A stretch of DNA of 64,000 nt, taken from positions 62,001 to 126,000 of the forward strand of contig NZ_JQEC01000042.1 in NCBI RefSeq assembly GCF_000764185.1, written 5' to 3'. Positions 52,089 through 58,381 of this stretch are shown here, one piece after another (position 1 is the stretch's first letter; each line of letters opens with the position of its first letter). The notes under the pieces were generated by a model. It worked only from the letters and a program-made list of their open reading frames with translations. It ran no database searches and was not told the DNA's origin. Made by a program: the position numbers and the translations under genes. This stretch comes from Colwellia psychrerythraea. GTDB taxonomy: Bacteria > Pseudomonadota > Gammaproteobacteria > Enterobacterales > Alteromonadaceae.

Positions 52089-52982
52089 TTATTCATCTCC
52101 TGATTGCTTTTCTTTAGCATGACTAAGTACCTGTTTTTCACCTTGCATCAGGACCATATGTGCGCGCTGCGCATGTTGGCCAAATTGCGGTAAAATATCG
52201 GAAAAAACGGTATCAGTGCTATGTTTTTCAGTGGTACCAAGTTGGGCATATTGTCCTGATGAACCACGTAATAATAAACTTAATCGACCCAATTGTTGTG
52301 CTATTGCTAGCCTTTGCGCCTGCTTTACACTGACTTCTAGGGTTACTGTACTGTGATCATCATATTTAATTTTACTATTGTTATCGGTATCAATTTCTTG
52401 TTTGTTGAGTTGACGGTCAACGGCAATTAAGCGCACATTAACAACCAATTGCCTTACTGAAGCACTTGCAGCAAGCTGCCAAGCATCTTGCTCTTCACTA
52501 CGTTTTAGTTTGTGATAAAAAATCACATCAACCCTATCTCCTGGGCTAACTAAGCCTGCAATAGCTGATTGGGCATCAACCTTAATTGCCATAGCCCGTT
52601 TATCTTTAGTTAATGAGCTAGTTAAAAAATCACTATCATGGGGCAAAACTAGACTATCAAGACGGACATAATCACCACTACTCAGTGAATAGCGACTAAT
52701 AGCACCTTTAAATCTTGCTAAGTTAAAGTCTTGTCGCTTAATGAGACCAACAAGCTTTTGCGCTCGTGTCTCTGAGATTAACTGCCAATTAAAATGCTGC
52801 GCTAAAAGGGCTTGGCCGGCATCTAAGTCGGTATTAAGAGTTAATACCGAAATTTTTTCATCATGGGCTATAACAGCGTTGATTGCTTGTGAATTTGTGC
52901 CACTAAGCTGTAAATAAATACCAATAACACCAATAACGGCGATGCTAAAAGTTAAATAAATTATATTTCTGGTCGAAAACAT
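52089..52982 (-). CDS. rcpC: RcpC/CpaB-type pilus assembly protein
   Basis: The 297-residue protein has an N-terminal membrane segment (about 5-25, NIIYLTFSIAVIGVIGIYL), an SAF-type domain (LDAGQALLAQHFNWQLI) and the CpaB core (AIKVDAQSAIAGLVSPGDRVDVIFYHKL). CpaB/RcpC proteins line the periplasm and help secretin function. It lies 26 bases downstream of tadV. Confidence 0.88.
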   Translation of the reverse strand: MFSTRNIIYLTFSIAVIGVIGIYLQLSGTNSQAINAVIAHDEKISVLTLNTDLDAGQALLAQHFNWQLISETRAQKLVGLIKRQDFNLARFKGAISRYSLSSGDYVRLDSLVLPHDSDFLTSSLTKDKRAMAIKVDAQSAIAGLVSPGDRVDVIFYHKLKRSEEQDAWQLAASASVRQLVVNVRLIAVDRQLNKQEIDTDNNSKIKYDDHSTVTLEVSVKQAQRLAIAQQLGRLSLLLRGSSGQYAQLGTTEKHSTDTVFSDILPQFGQHAQRAHMVLMQGEKQVLSHAKEKQSGDE

Positions 52983-53008
52983 CTAAACCAGCACTCCTAA
53001 ATCTGTAA

Positions 53009-53497
53009 TTAAATTAAAACAAAGGCCGCGCCAAGTGAGATAGCGATGCCATAGGGAACTGTAATAATGGTTGTTTTATTACCTTTGTCACGTGAGTTGA
53101 ATAAGTTCAAACTTACGTTGTAACCGATAATTATTAGCGCTAGTAAACCGCCAACGAGTGTTGTTAGTAGTAAGAAAATCTTGAGTTGTTCAAATTCAAA
53201 CCACACCGATAATGCAGCAATAAATTTGATGTCCCCTGCTGCTAAGCCACCCAAGTAATAAACAGGTAATGCCGCCACTATAATCAAAAAAGCAGTAATC
53301 ATTCGCAGACTGAAGTCATAAAACTGTGCACTAACAAGTAACTGTTGTAATAATAAAACTGACATTCCACTTACCAATACCAGTAAAGACAACCAATTAG
53401 GTAACTGTCGATAGCGCCAATCTAAATAACTTGCCTTAACTAATAAACCAGCTACTAAGTAATGCAGGCAAGTGATAATCACGGTAATGGTAAACAT
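53009..53497 (-). CDS. tadV: TadV/CpaA-type prepilin peptidase
   Basis: This 162-residue polytopic membrane protein is an A24-type aspartyl prepilin peptidase. It has the first catalytic Asp in YLDWRYRQLPNWL and the second in the GxxxD motif GGLAAGDIKFIAAL. It lacks the N-methylase half, as in TadV. It should cut the Flp leader after the Gly in QRG-VSAIE. It follows flp by 31 bases. Confidence 0.88.
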   Translation of the reverse strand: MFTITVIITCLHYLVAGLLVKASYLDWRYRQLPNWLSLLVLVSGMSVLLLQQLLVSAQFYDFSLRMITAFLIIVAALPVYYLGGLAAGDIKFIAALSVWFEFEQLKIFLLLTTLVGGLLALIIIGYNVSLNLFNSRDKGNKTTIITVPYGIAISLGAAFVLI

Positions 53498-53528
53498 TGC
53501 TCAACGTCAGTGTCCCAATTATGAATAG

Positions 53529-53729
53529 CTACTCTGCGGCAGTAAGCTCAGTGATCTTGGTTTTAATGGTTTCAAAAGTTTGCTCTATGATCGAGCTTAA
53601 ACCTTCATCGCCACCAAATGCCGACACCAATAAACCAACAATAATGGCAGCGAGTACTGCATATTCGATTGCCGAGACGCCACGTTGGTCTTGTAGAAAA
53701 GCTTTAAAATTACGATAAAATGGTGACAT
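53529..53729 (-). CDS. flp: Flp-type major pilin
   Basis: The 66-residue prepilin has a leader ending in QDQRG and a hydrophobic segment VSAIEYAVLAAIIVGLLVSAF with the Glu-Tyr pair typical of Flp pilins. The remainder (FGGDEGLSSIIEQTFETIKTKITELTAAE) is short and helical. It is the first gene of the tad operon and is polymerised into the adhesive pilus. A sigma70-like promoter (53767-53795) is just upstream. Confidence 0.93.
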   Translation of the reverse strand: MSPFYRNFKAFLQDQRGVSAIEYAVLAAIIVGLLVSAFGGDEGLSSIIEQTFETIKTKITELTAAE

Positions 53730-53766
53730 GATGTTCCGATAAGTTAATTAGTGTGAATTTTTGCGT

Positions 53767-53795
53767 ATTTTACCTAGAGCAAAGACATAACGCAA
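53767..53795 (-). promoter_or_regulatory. Sigma70-like promoter of the flp/tad operon
   Basis: On the minus strand, TTGCGT (53790-53795) and TAAAAT (53767-53772) are separated by exactly 17 bases. The start would be near 53760, about 30 bases before the flp ATG at 53729. It is the best candidate for the start of the whole 18-gene run. Confidence 0.55.
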
Positions 53796-53813
53796 ATAAA
53801 AATAATTATCATT
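53795..53813. promoter_or_regulatory. Fur-like box overlapping the flp -35 element
   Basis: Read on the minus strand, AATGATAATTATTTTTATT matches the Fur pattern TGATAAT-N-ATTATCA in 12 of 14 core positions and the extended form in 16 of 18. It touches the -35 hexamer of the flp promoter and lies 69 bases upstream of the divergent lipoprotein gene, so it could repress either gene with iron. In AT-rich DNA chance matches are possible. Confidence 0.4.
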
Positions 53814-53881
53814 AAGGTTGTTGATCTTATTATTATCTAGTGGGATAATTCGCCAATTTTCTATTAGGTGATCAGTTTTCC

Positions 53882-56050
53882 ATGTCCTTTAAATATTTTG
53901 TTTTAGTTACTATTATTAGTGCATTTCTGCTATTTGGCTGTAACAGTGACGCCGATAATAACGATGCACTGATCCCTGAATATGAACAACCTAGATACAG
54001 CGCTAATAAATCAAGTTGTGTTGATAGTAATTTAAATGGCCAATGTGATATTGGTGAAGTTGAGCTATTAACAGGCGAACAAGAGTTGTTAGCAAACCAA
54101 AGCCCGATTCTTGCAGTTTATGATGATTTCACATTATCGGCTGTCGCTGGCAGCTCATTAATAACGCCATTTACTACCTTGATAAATAATGAAGTAATGT
54201 ATAATCCATTGGTAAATGGCAGCATAGATCAAGCTAAGTCTTATTTAACTGAAAAACTCAATATAGACTTTAGCAAGCTAGATAAATTTGATGGCCCAGT
54301 CAGTGAAGGCAATAAAATCATCTCCTCAATCATTAAAGCGCAAGTCATTACTAGTGATAATCGTTATTTGCCAATTGCCGCAATGGTTGACTTGATGGTT
54401 TATAGCAATGACCTTAAAGTACAAACCTCTCAGCAGCACGCTGATGCGCTTGTTTACCCAAATTTATTAACTGGTAACTCTTACTTACTCGATGAAGACA
54501 GTAATGTTAGATTTAGTCAATTTGACCTACACCCTGTTACTGGACGCGCAATCATAGTCACCAGTGATAATAAGTTAATAAGCTTAAATGCAAATAGTGG
54601 TGCCTATACCAACATTGAGAATCAAGCTAAAAGCAAAAATACACAGCAACGTAATGCAACATACATCTACAAAAATTCACCATTGTTACGTTCGAATAGA
54701 GCAGAGAACCTGGTAAGTGCCAAAGATGACGATGATAAACATAATGCCCACGATGACGACGACGACGACGACGATGATGATTATGACGACTGGTTTGATT
54801 ATTTAAACCAAACTCGTAGTACTGATATCAATAAAATAAAGCAGCATATTAATAGCAATAACTTCTTTATTCTGACGAGCAAAGAAGCAACAGGCATCAC
54901 TGATGTTTGTAATGCTAATGGTGATCATGGTTTATTTCTATCTAATGTTCAGTCGACTAACGATATTAATCCCAGCCTTACACCAGCAAAAAACACAACA
55001 AGTAGACGCTTGAAAATAAGTAATATTGATGGCTACACTTCGGCATCAACATCAGTCCCGGTAATAGATAAACCGACAGTGATCCCCCCTATTTTTGACA
55101 GTGAAGCCAGTTGTTATAACGACGCAATGGTTACTATGGCAAGTAGTGTAGACAGTAAATTACTCGCGGTAGTACTTGATGATGGCTTAGGCCATATTAT
55201 TTACCGTCTTGGCGGTGCTAACCTAGCACTAACACCTGACTTTGGTTATCGTGTGCCTGACTTTATTGAACTGAAACAAATCGCCTTATCTGCCAACGGT
55301 GAGTTGCTAGCTTATACCGAACCTGATAGCGGAAAGTTAGTATTAATTGATACCAATACCATGAAACTATTAGCCAGTTATCAATATGGTAATCAAAAAC
55401 TTAATCAAGTTCATTTTAGCGGTGAGCAACAACTTGCCGCCATCAATACTGACCAAGAAGAGCTTAGCTTTATAGATATTATTGATAATAAGCTCATCTT
55501 GAATAAGACATTAACACTCCCTTACCCACCAAGTATTTTAAGCAGCAACCCCATAGCTAAAATGACGGTGGTAGCTAATGATAAAAACATTAGCTTGATT
55601 AAACACAACAATGCTGAATTCATCATCAAGCCAATGTTAACCGACTATGACAATACCATAGAGCAAGTTGCAGTACTGTCTGACAAAGTGGTTTACACTA
55701 CAGGTGATGCATACCTTTTAGGTGCCGATACCATTAACTACTTAAACGCAAATAGCATTATTGGCTCACCAGTTAGGGCTGCACAACAATTTTTGACCGC
55801 CGGCATAATAATGCAAAATCGCACAGGTGTTTATTATCGCAGTGGCACATTTAATTTACCTACAAACCTCGATCAATATGATATTGAGGGTATTACCATA
55901 GAGTGGTCAAGCAACCGTAGTGATGAAATAGATTTAGACAGCGGAGCAGTGAATACAACCTTAGCCAAAGGTAGCTTGCTCAGTGCCAAAATTCGCGGTA
56001 ACTTTCGCTTTGAACCGGTAACGATTACTAAAACGTTCAGCGTAAATTAG
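53882..56050 (+). CDS. Large lipoprotein with acidic tract and beta-propeller-like region
   Basis: This 722-residue protein has a lipoprotein signal peptide (LLFGC, Cys at about 20). The N-terminal module (about 35-140: SSCVDSNLNGQCDIGE...SSLITPFTTLINN) resembles the N-terminus of the large lipoprotein at 33103, including the C-x-D-x-N-x-N-x-QCD pattern and the PLTTL/PFTTL strand. A long acidic stretch, mainly Asp (about 280-305), is probably disordered and calcium-binding. The later part (about 430-620) has repeating strands like a beta-propeller (LLAYTEPDSGKLVLIDTNTMKLLASY). It is divergent from flp across 152 bases. The ribosome site is weak. Function unknown; adhesion or pilus-associated display is inferred from its location. 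Confidence 0.65.
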   Translation: MSFKYFVLVTIISAFLLFGCNSDADNNDALIPEYEQPRYSANKSSCVDSNLNGQCDIGEVELLTGEQELLANQSPILAVYDDFTLSAVAGSSLITPFTTLINNEVMYNPLVNGSIDQAKSYLTEKLNIDFSKLDKFDGPVSEGNKIISSIIKAQVITSDNRYLPIAAMVDLMVYSNDLKVQTSQQHADALVYPNLLTGNSYLLDEDSNVRFSQFDLHPVTGRAIIVTSDNKLISLNANSGAYTNIENQAKSKNTQQRNATYIYKNSPLLRSNRAENLVSAKDDDDKHNAHDDDDDDDDDDYDDWFDYLNQTRSTDINKIKQHINSNNFFILTSKEATGITDVCNANGDHGLFLSNVQSTNDINPSLTPAKNTTSRRLKISNIDGYTSASTSVPVIDKPTVIPPIFDSEASCYNDAMVTMASSVDSKLLAVVLDDGLGHIIYRLGGANLALTPDFGYRVPDFIELKQIALSANGELLAYTEPDSGKLVLIDTNTMKLLASYQYGNQKLNQVHFSGEQQLAAINTDQEELSFIDIIDNKLILNKTLTLPYPPSILSSNPIAKMTVVANDKNISLIKHNNAEFIIKPMLTDYDNTIEQVAVLSDKVVYTTGDAYLLGADTINYLNANSIIGSPVRAAQQFLTAGIIMQNRTGVYYRSGTFNLPTNLDQYDIEGITIEWSSNRSDEIDLDSGAVNTTLAKGSLLSAKIRGNFRFEPVTITKTFSVN
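54722..54790 (+). repeat. GAC/GAT tract encoding poly-Asp
   Basis: A trinucleotide tract of GAC and GAT codons encodes two Asp-rich runs in the lipoprotein (DDDDK then about ten Asp). The repeated GAC units are a possible slippage site. Confidence 0.8.
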
Positions 56051-56154
56051 TTATTTTTAGCACTTTTAAAGTTTAGGCCTTAAAAGTGCTAATTCACATA
56101 ATTATCAGTGCTATTCTTGGTACTATTTCAAGTGTTATTTGCTTGGCTCATTGT

Positions 56155-56580
56155 TCTCAGTAAAGCATTTATCTATTGCATTATGCCAACCCGCAACAAG
56201 GTTATTGTAAATAACTTCTCTTCAAAAAATCAGTGTTGCCATACAAACTTTCCGGGACTGCTTCTTCACTCCAAATGCCCTGCCTATTGCCGCCAAAATA
56301 GTTGCCCCCCAATACCATAGACTCAATATTATCCGGCCGTTCAATGTTATAAGCTAATAAGTTAATTCGAAACTGCATAAAAAATTATTTTAACAAGCAC
56401 CACCACCAAGCTTTAATTGTTTAAATTCTATCAAGCTTTCCTAGCTTACTTTCCAAACCTACAGCGCACCATGTTCAAGCCAAGTTTGTTTCTGATAAAA
56501 TGGCTGAAATTCATTGTATGCAGTCACCACTTGATGCCCTGAGCCATTGTTATTCTGATGGTTGTGCCACTAGCGAATTA
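56155..56580 (-). pseudogene. glpK: Decayed, internally deleted glycerol kinase pseudogene
   Basis: Reading the minus strand, segments match the intact GlpK at 25530-27011. The region 56445-56580 corresponds to its N-terminus (GTTI...EFQPFYQKQTWLEHG, parallel to GTTISITTSQGQ...EFQQYYPKPTWVEHD). The region 56155-56440 corresponds to its C-terminus (GWHNAIDKC and preceding). The central ~1 kb of the gene is missing. Frameshifts and stop codons (for example GCGCTGTAG after LEHG) break it. Divergence from the intact gene is moderate, so it is an old second copy rather than a fresh duplication. Confidence 0.85.
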
Positions 56581-56634
56581 AATATCACTATAATTTATAT
56601 TATTTCTAATTATTCCCAATAGTTTTATTGCAAC

Positions 56635-56662
56635 AAATATAGTTTAACACTAAACTATATTT
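56635..56662. promoter_or_regulatory. 28-bp perfect inverted repeat, candidate MarR-type operator
   Basis: AAATATAGTTTA (56635-56646) and TAAACTATATTT (56651-56662) are perfectly inverted around ACAC. The same half-site TAAACTATATTT recurs at 56673-56684, exactly 22 bases (two helical turns) on, where it overlaps a palindrome TTTAACGTTAAA (56665-56676). All lie within 80 bases of the lipoprotein start at 56714. A MarR-family gene follows that lipoprotein, making it the best candidate regulator. Confidence 0.55.
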
Positions 56663-56713
56663 AATTTAACGTTAAACTATATTTATTACAATAAAATTAA
56701 AAAGGGATGATAT

Positions 56714-57283
56714 ATGAAAGTTATGGATAAAAAAAAACAATTAGCGAGTGCTCTACAGACCAGCTTACTACTATGTTCATTAAGTGCTTGTTCAAACATG
56801 CAAACCACAAACTCTGGAGCTTTATTCGCAGAGAGCCAAGTATTTAAGGCTGACTCAAAACAAATTGCTGTTAGCTGGCATATTAACGAAGCCAATCTCA
56901 TTACCGTAAAAGAGCAGCACATTTTAAATACTATTTTACTAAGCTCTTTAGAAACTGAGTTAGCTAAATTTTCAGACATTCATAAAGTCTCGGACATTCA
57001 CATCAGAGCCGCCGTTACACGAGTTGAAACAGTGTCTGAGCCATTAAATTGGTTATCGACAATAGCACTGTTTCTCCCTTTAGACCGCGGAGGGGTTGCT
57101 GTTGAGTTTGTCGCCTTTGATGCAAAAACCAAACAATCTATTGTGCAGCTAAATTTTGCTCAGTGGACACCTTTAACAGAATTTACCGCTCGCTTTGATC
57201 GTTTAGCTCCCGCTGAAATAAGTATGAATTCTGCGGCTCTGGCCTTTATTACAGAGTTACAAAAAGAATTATCTAAAGAATAA
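56714..57283 (+). CDS. Small lipoprotein (DUF3313-like)
   Basis: The 189-residue protein has a lipoprotein signal (LLLCSLSAC, Cys at about 26). The mature part has alternating beta-strands and a conserved-looking pattern (IRAAVTRVETVSEPLNWLSTIALFLPLDRGGVAVEFVAFDAKTKQSI) that recalls the DUF3313 lipoprotein group. It starts at ATG 56714 with AAAGGGA upstream. The strong operator pair just upstream and the MarR gene just downstream suggest it is a regulated, non-housekeeping gene. Function unknown. Confidence 0.7.
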   Translation: MKVMDKKKQLASALQTSLLLCSLSACSNMQTTNSGALFAESQVFKADSKQIAVSWHINEANLITVKEQHILNTILLSSLETELAKFSDIHKVSDIHIRAAVTRVETVSEPLNWLSTIALFLPLDRGGVAVEFVAFDAKTKQSIVQLNFAQWTPLTEFTARFDRLAPAEISMNSAALAFITELQKELSKE

Positions 57284-57319
57284 CTCTCAATAAATTAATT
57301 CACTGCAACAAAGCGTCTA

Positions 57320-57338
57320 GCACAATTAACAATTGTGC
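57320..57338. repeat. Perfect 8-bp hairpin GCACAATT-AAC-AATTGTGC
   Basis: It lies 37 bases after the lipoprotein stop in the 292-base gap before the MarR gene. With no T-run after it, it might be an operator for the downstream MarR gene or part of a terminator. Confidence 0.4.
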
Positions 57339-57575
57339 AAACTATAAAGTGGTACCCGTTAGCAATAACATAAAACTTGCTCGATTAAGGCATGATAAGC
57401 CATGCAAATAAAATCGAGTCTATTTACATTAATATCCATGATATAGTTGAGATCGCTCTACTTACACTCTAGCAGTATGATCCTAATGAGAGTATGAGCT
57501 TCTATTAAGGCAAGTCCGCGCAATTCGTGGTCAGATATTCACTGAAAATTATCATTAACCAGTCAAAGAAATAAA

Positions 57576-58025
57576 ATGAAAGAGCAAGACTTAGGTATCA
57601 TATTTCAAGTATTTACTGAGGTAGCAATCGTTAATCAGTTAAGTACTCACTTATTAGAGAAAAGCCTACCTTTAGGAATGAAAGCCTCACAATTTAAAGT
57701 GTTGTCTCACTTAGTCCGCATTGGAGAAGCTACAACCCCAGCAAAGTTAGCTAAAACATTTCAGGTCACTAAAGGCGCAATGACCAATACTACCAATCGA
57801 TTATTAGCACTTGAACTGATCCATATAGAAGAAAACCTAGCAGATCGTCGGGTTAAACAGATTTTTATTACTGAAAAAGGCAAAGCAATAAGAGAACAAT
57901 CTATTGCAGCAACGATGAAGAGCTTGAGCCCTGTGCTTAAGAATATTTCTATTGACGACTTTACTAACGCTTTACCGTTTCTAACAAAACTCAGATCCGA
58001 TCTAGATGAAAATAAAATAATTTGA
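57576..58025 (+). CDS. MarR-family transcriptional regulator
   Basis: The 149-residue protein has the MarR winged-helix layout: dimerisation helices at both ends and a central DNA-binding domain (about 45-115: ASQFKVLSHLVRIGEATTPAKLAKTFQVTKGAMTNTTNRLLALELIHIEENLADRRVKQIFITEKG). The wing motif DRRVKQIFIT is typical. MarR proteins repress nearby genes and are released by small phenolic or oxidised ligands. The best candidate target is the lipoprotein operator at 56635-56684, about 900 bases upstream. Confidence 0.88.
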   Translation: MKEQDLGIIFQVFTEVAIVNQLSTHLLEKSLPLGMKASQFKVLSHLVRIGEATTPAKLAKTFQVTKGAMTNTTNRLLALELIHIEENLADRRVKQIFITEKGKAIREQSIAATMKSLSPVLKNISIDDFTNALPFLTKLRSDLDENKII

Positions 58026-58381
58026 GTATGGTCTTCACTCATAGAGGTTTTATAGTCATTTCCAAATAGCCAATAACGTCTTTGCTCTCAATCACAAACG
58101 CCAGCTATATCTCTATCAAATACCTGGTTCTTAAAAATGTATTCTCATTGCTTTTGTTAAAGTGAAAGCAATAAGCAGTAAGCGAAATGAATCCAAATAC
58201 TATTATGATGTTAAATGACAAAAACTTTTTCATTTTTGTAGCCAGTTAGTCGTGAGGGTCATCCACAAAAAAACCTCTACAGCGATGTAGAGGCTTTTCT
58301 TTTAATTAGTGAGTAAGGAACACATATAGTAGTGGCCAACATTACTTAGCCACTACTAAGGTGAGACTTATAAGGGAAATC
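58026..58381. other. 356-bp intergenic region
   Basis: Convergent gap between the MarR gene and the metalloprotease lipoprotein gene. It contains one terminator (58274-58293). No gene is recognised. Confidence 0.6.
58274..58293 (-). terminator. Rho-independent terminator of the M9-like lipoprotein gene
   Basis: CCTCTACA (58274-58281) and TGTAGAGG (58286-58293) pair around GCGA. The minus strand continues with a T7 run. The plus strand also has CTTTTCTTTT, so it may stop transcripts from both sides. Confidence 0.85.

Larger units (their letters stand above)
56051..56713. other. 663-bp non-coding region with decayed glpK and an operator
   Basis: No intact gene is present. It contains the glpK remnant (56155-56580) and an AT-rich leader with the strong inverted repeat at 56635-56662 and a further half-site at 56673-56684. 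Confidence 0.7.

Noticed and set aside
52088..52141. Longer N-terminus of the secretin
   Set aside because: It would overlap the previous gene by 53 bases and put a charged stretch before the signal peptide. The ATG at 52087 has AGGAG nine bases upstream.
54722..54745. Protease-tag-like DDDDK sequence
   Set aside because: It is simply part of a natural acidic tract with no sign of cloning or vector sequence around it.
56686..56979. Minus-strand ORF opposite the DUF3313-like lipoprotein
   Set aside because: It overlaps the well-supported plus-strand lipoprotein and has no recognisable features.
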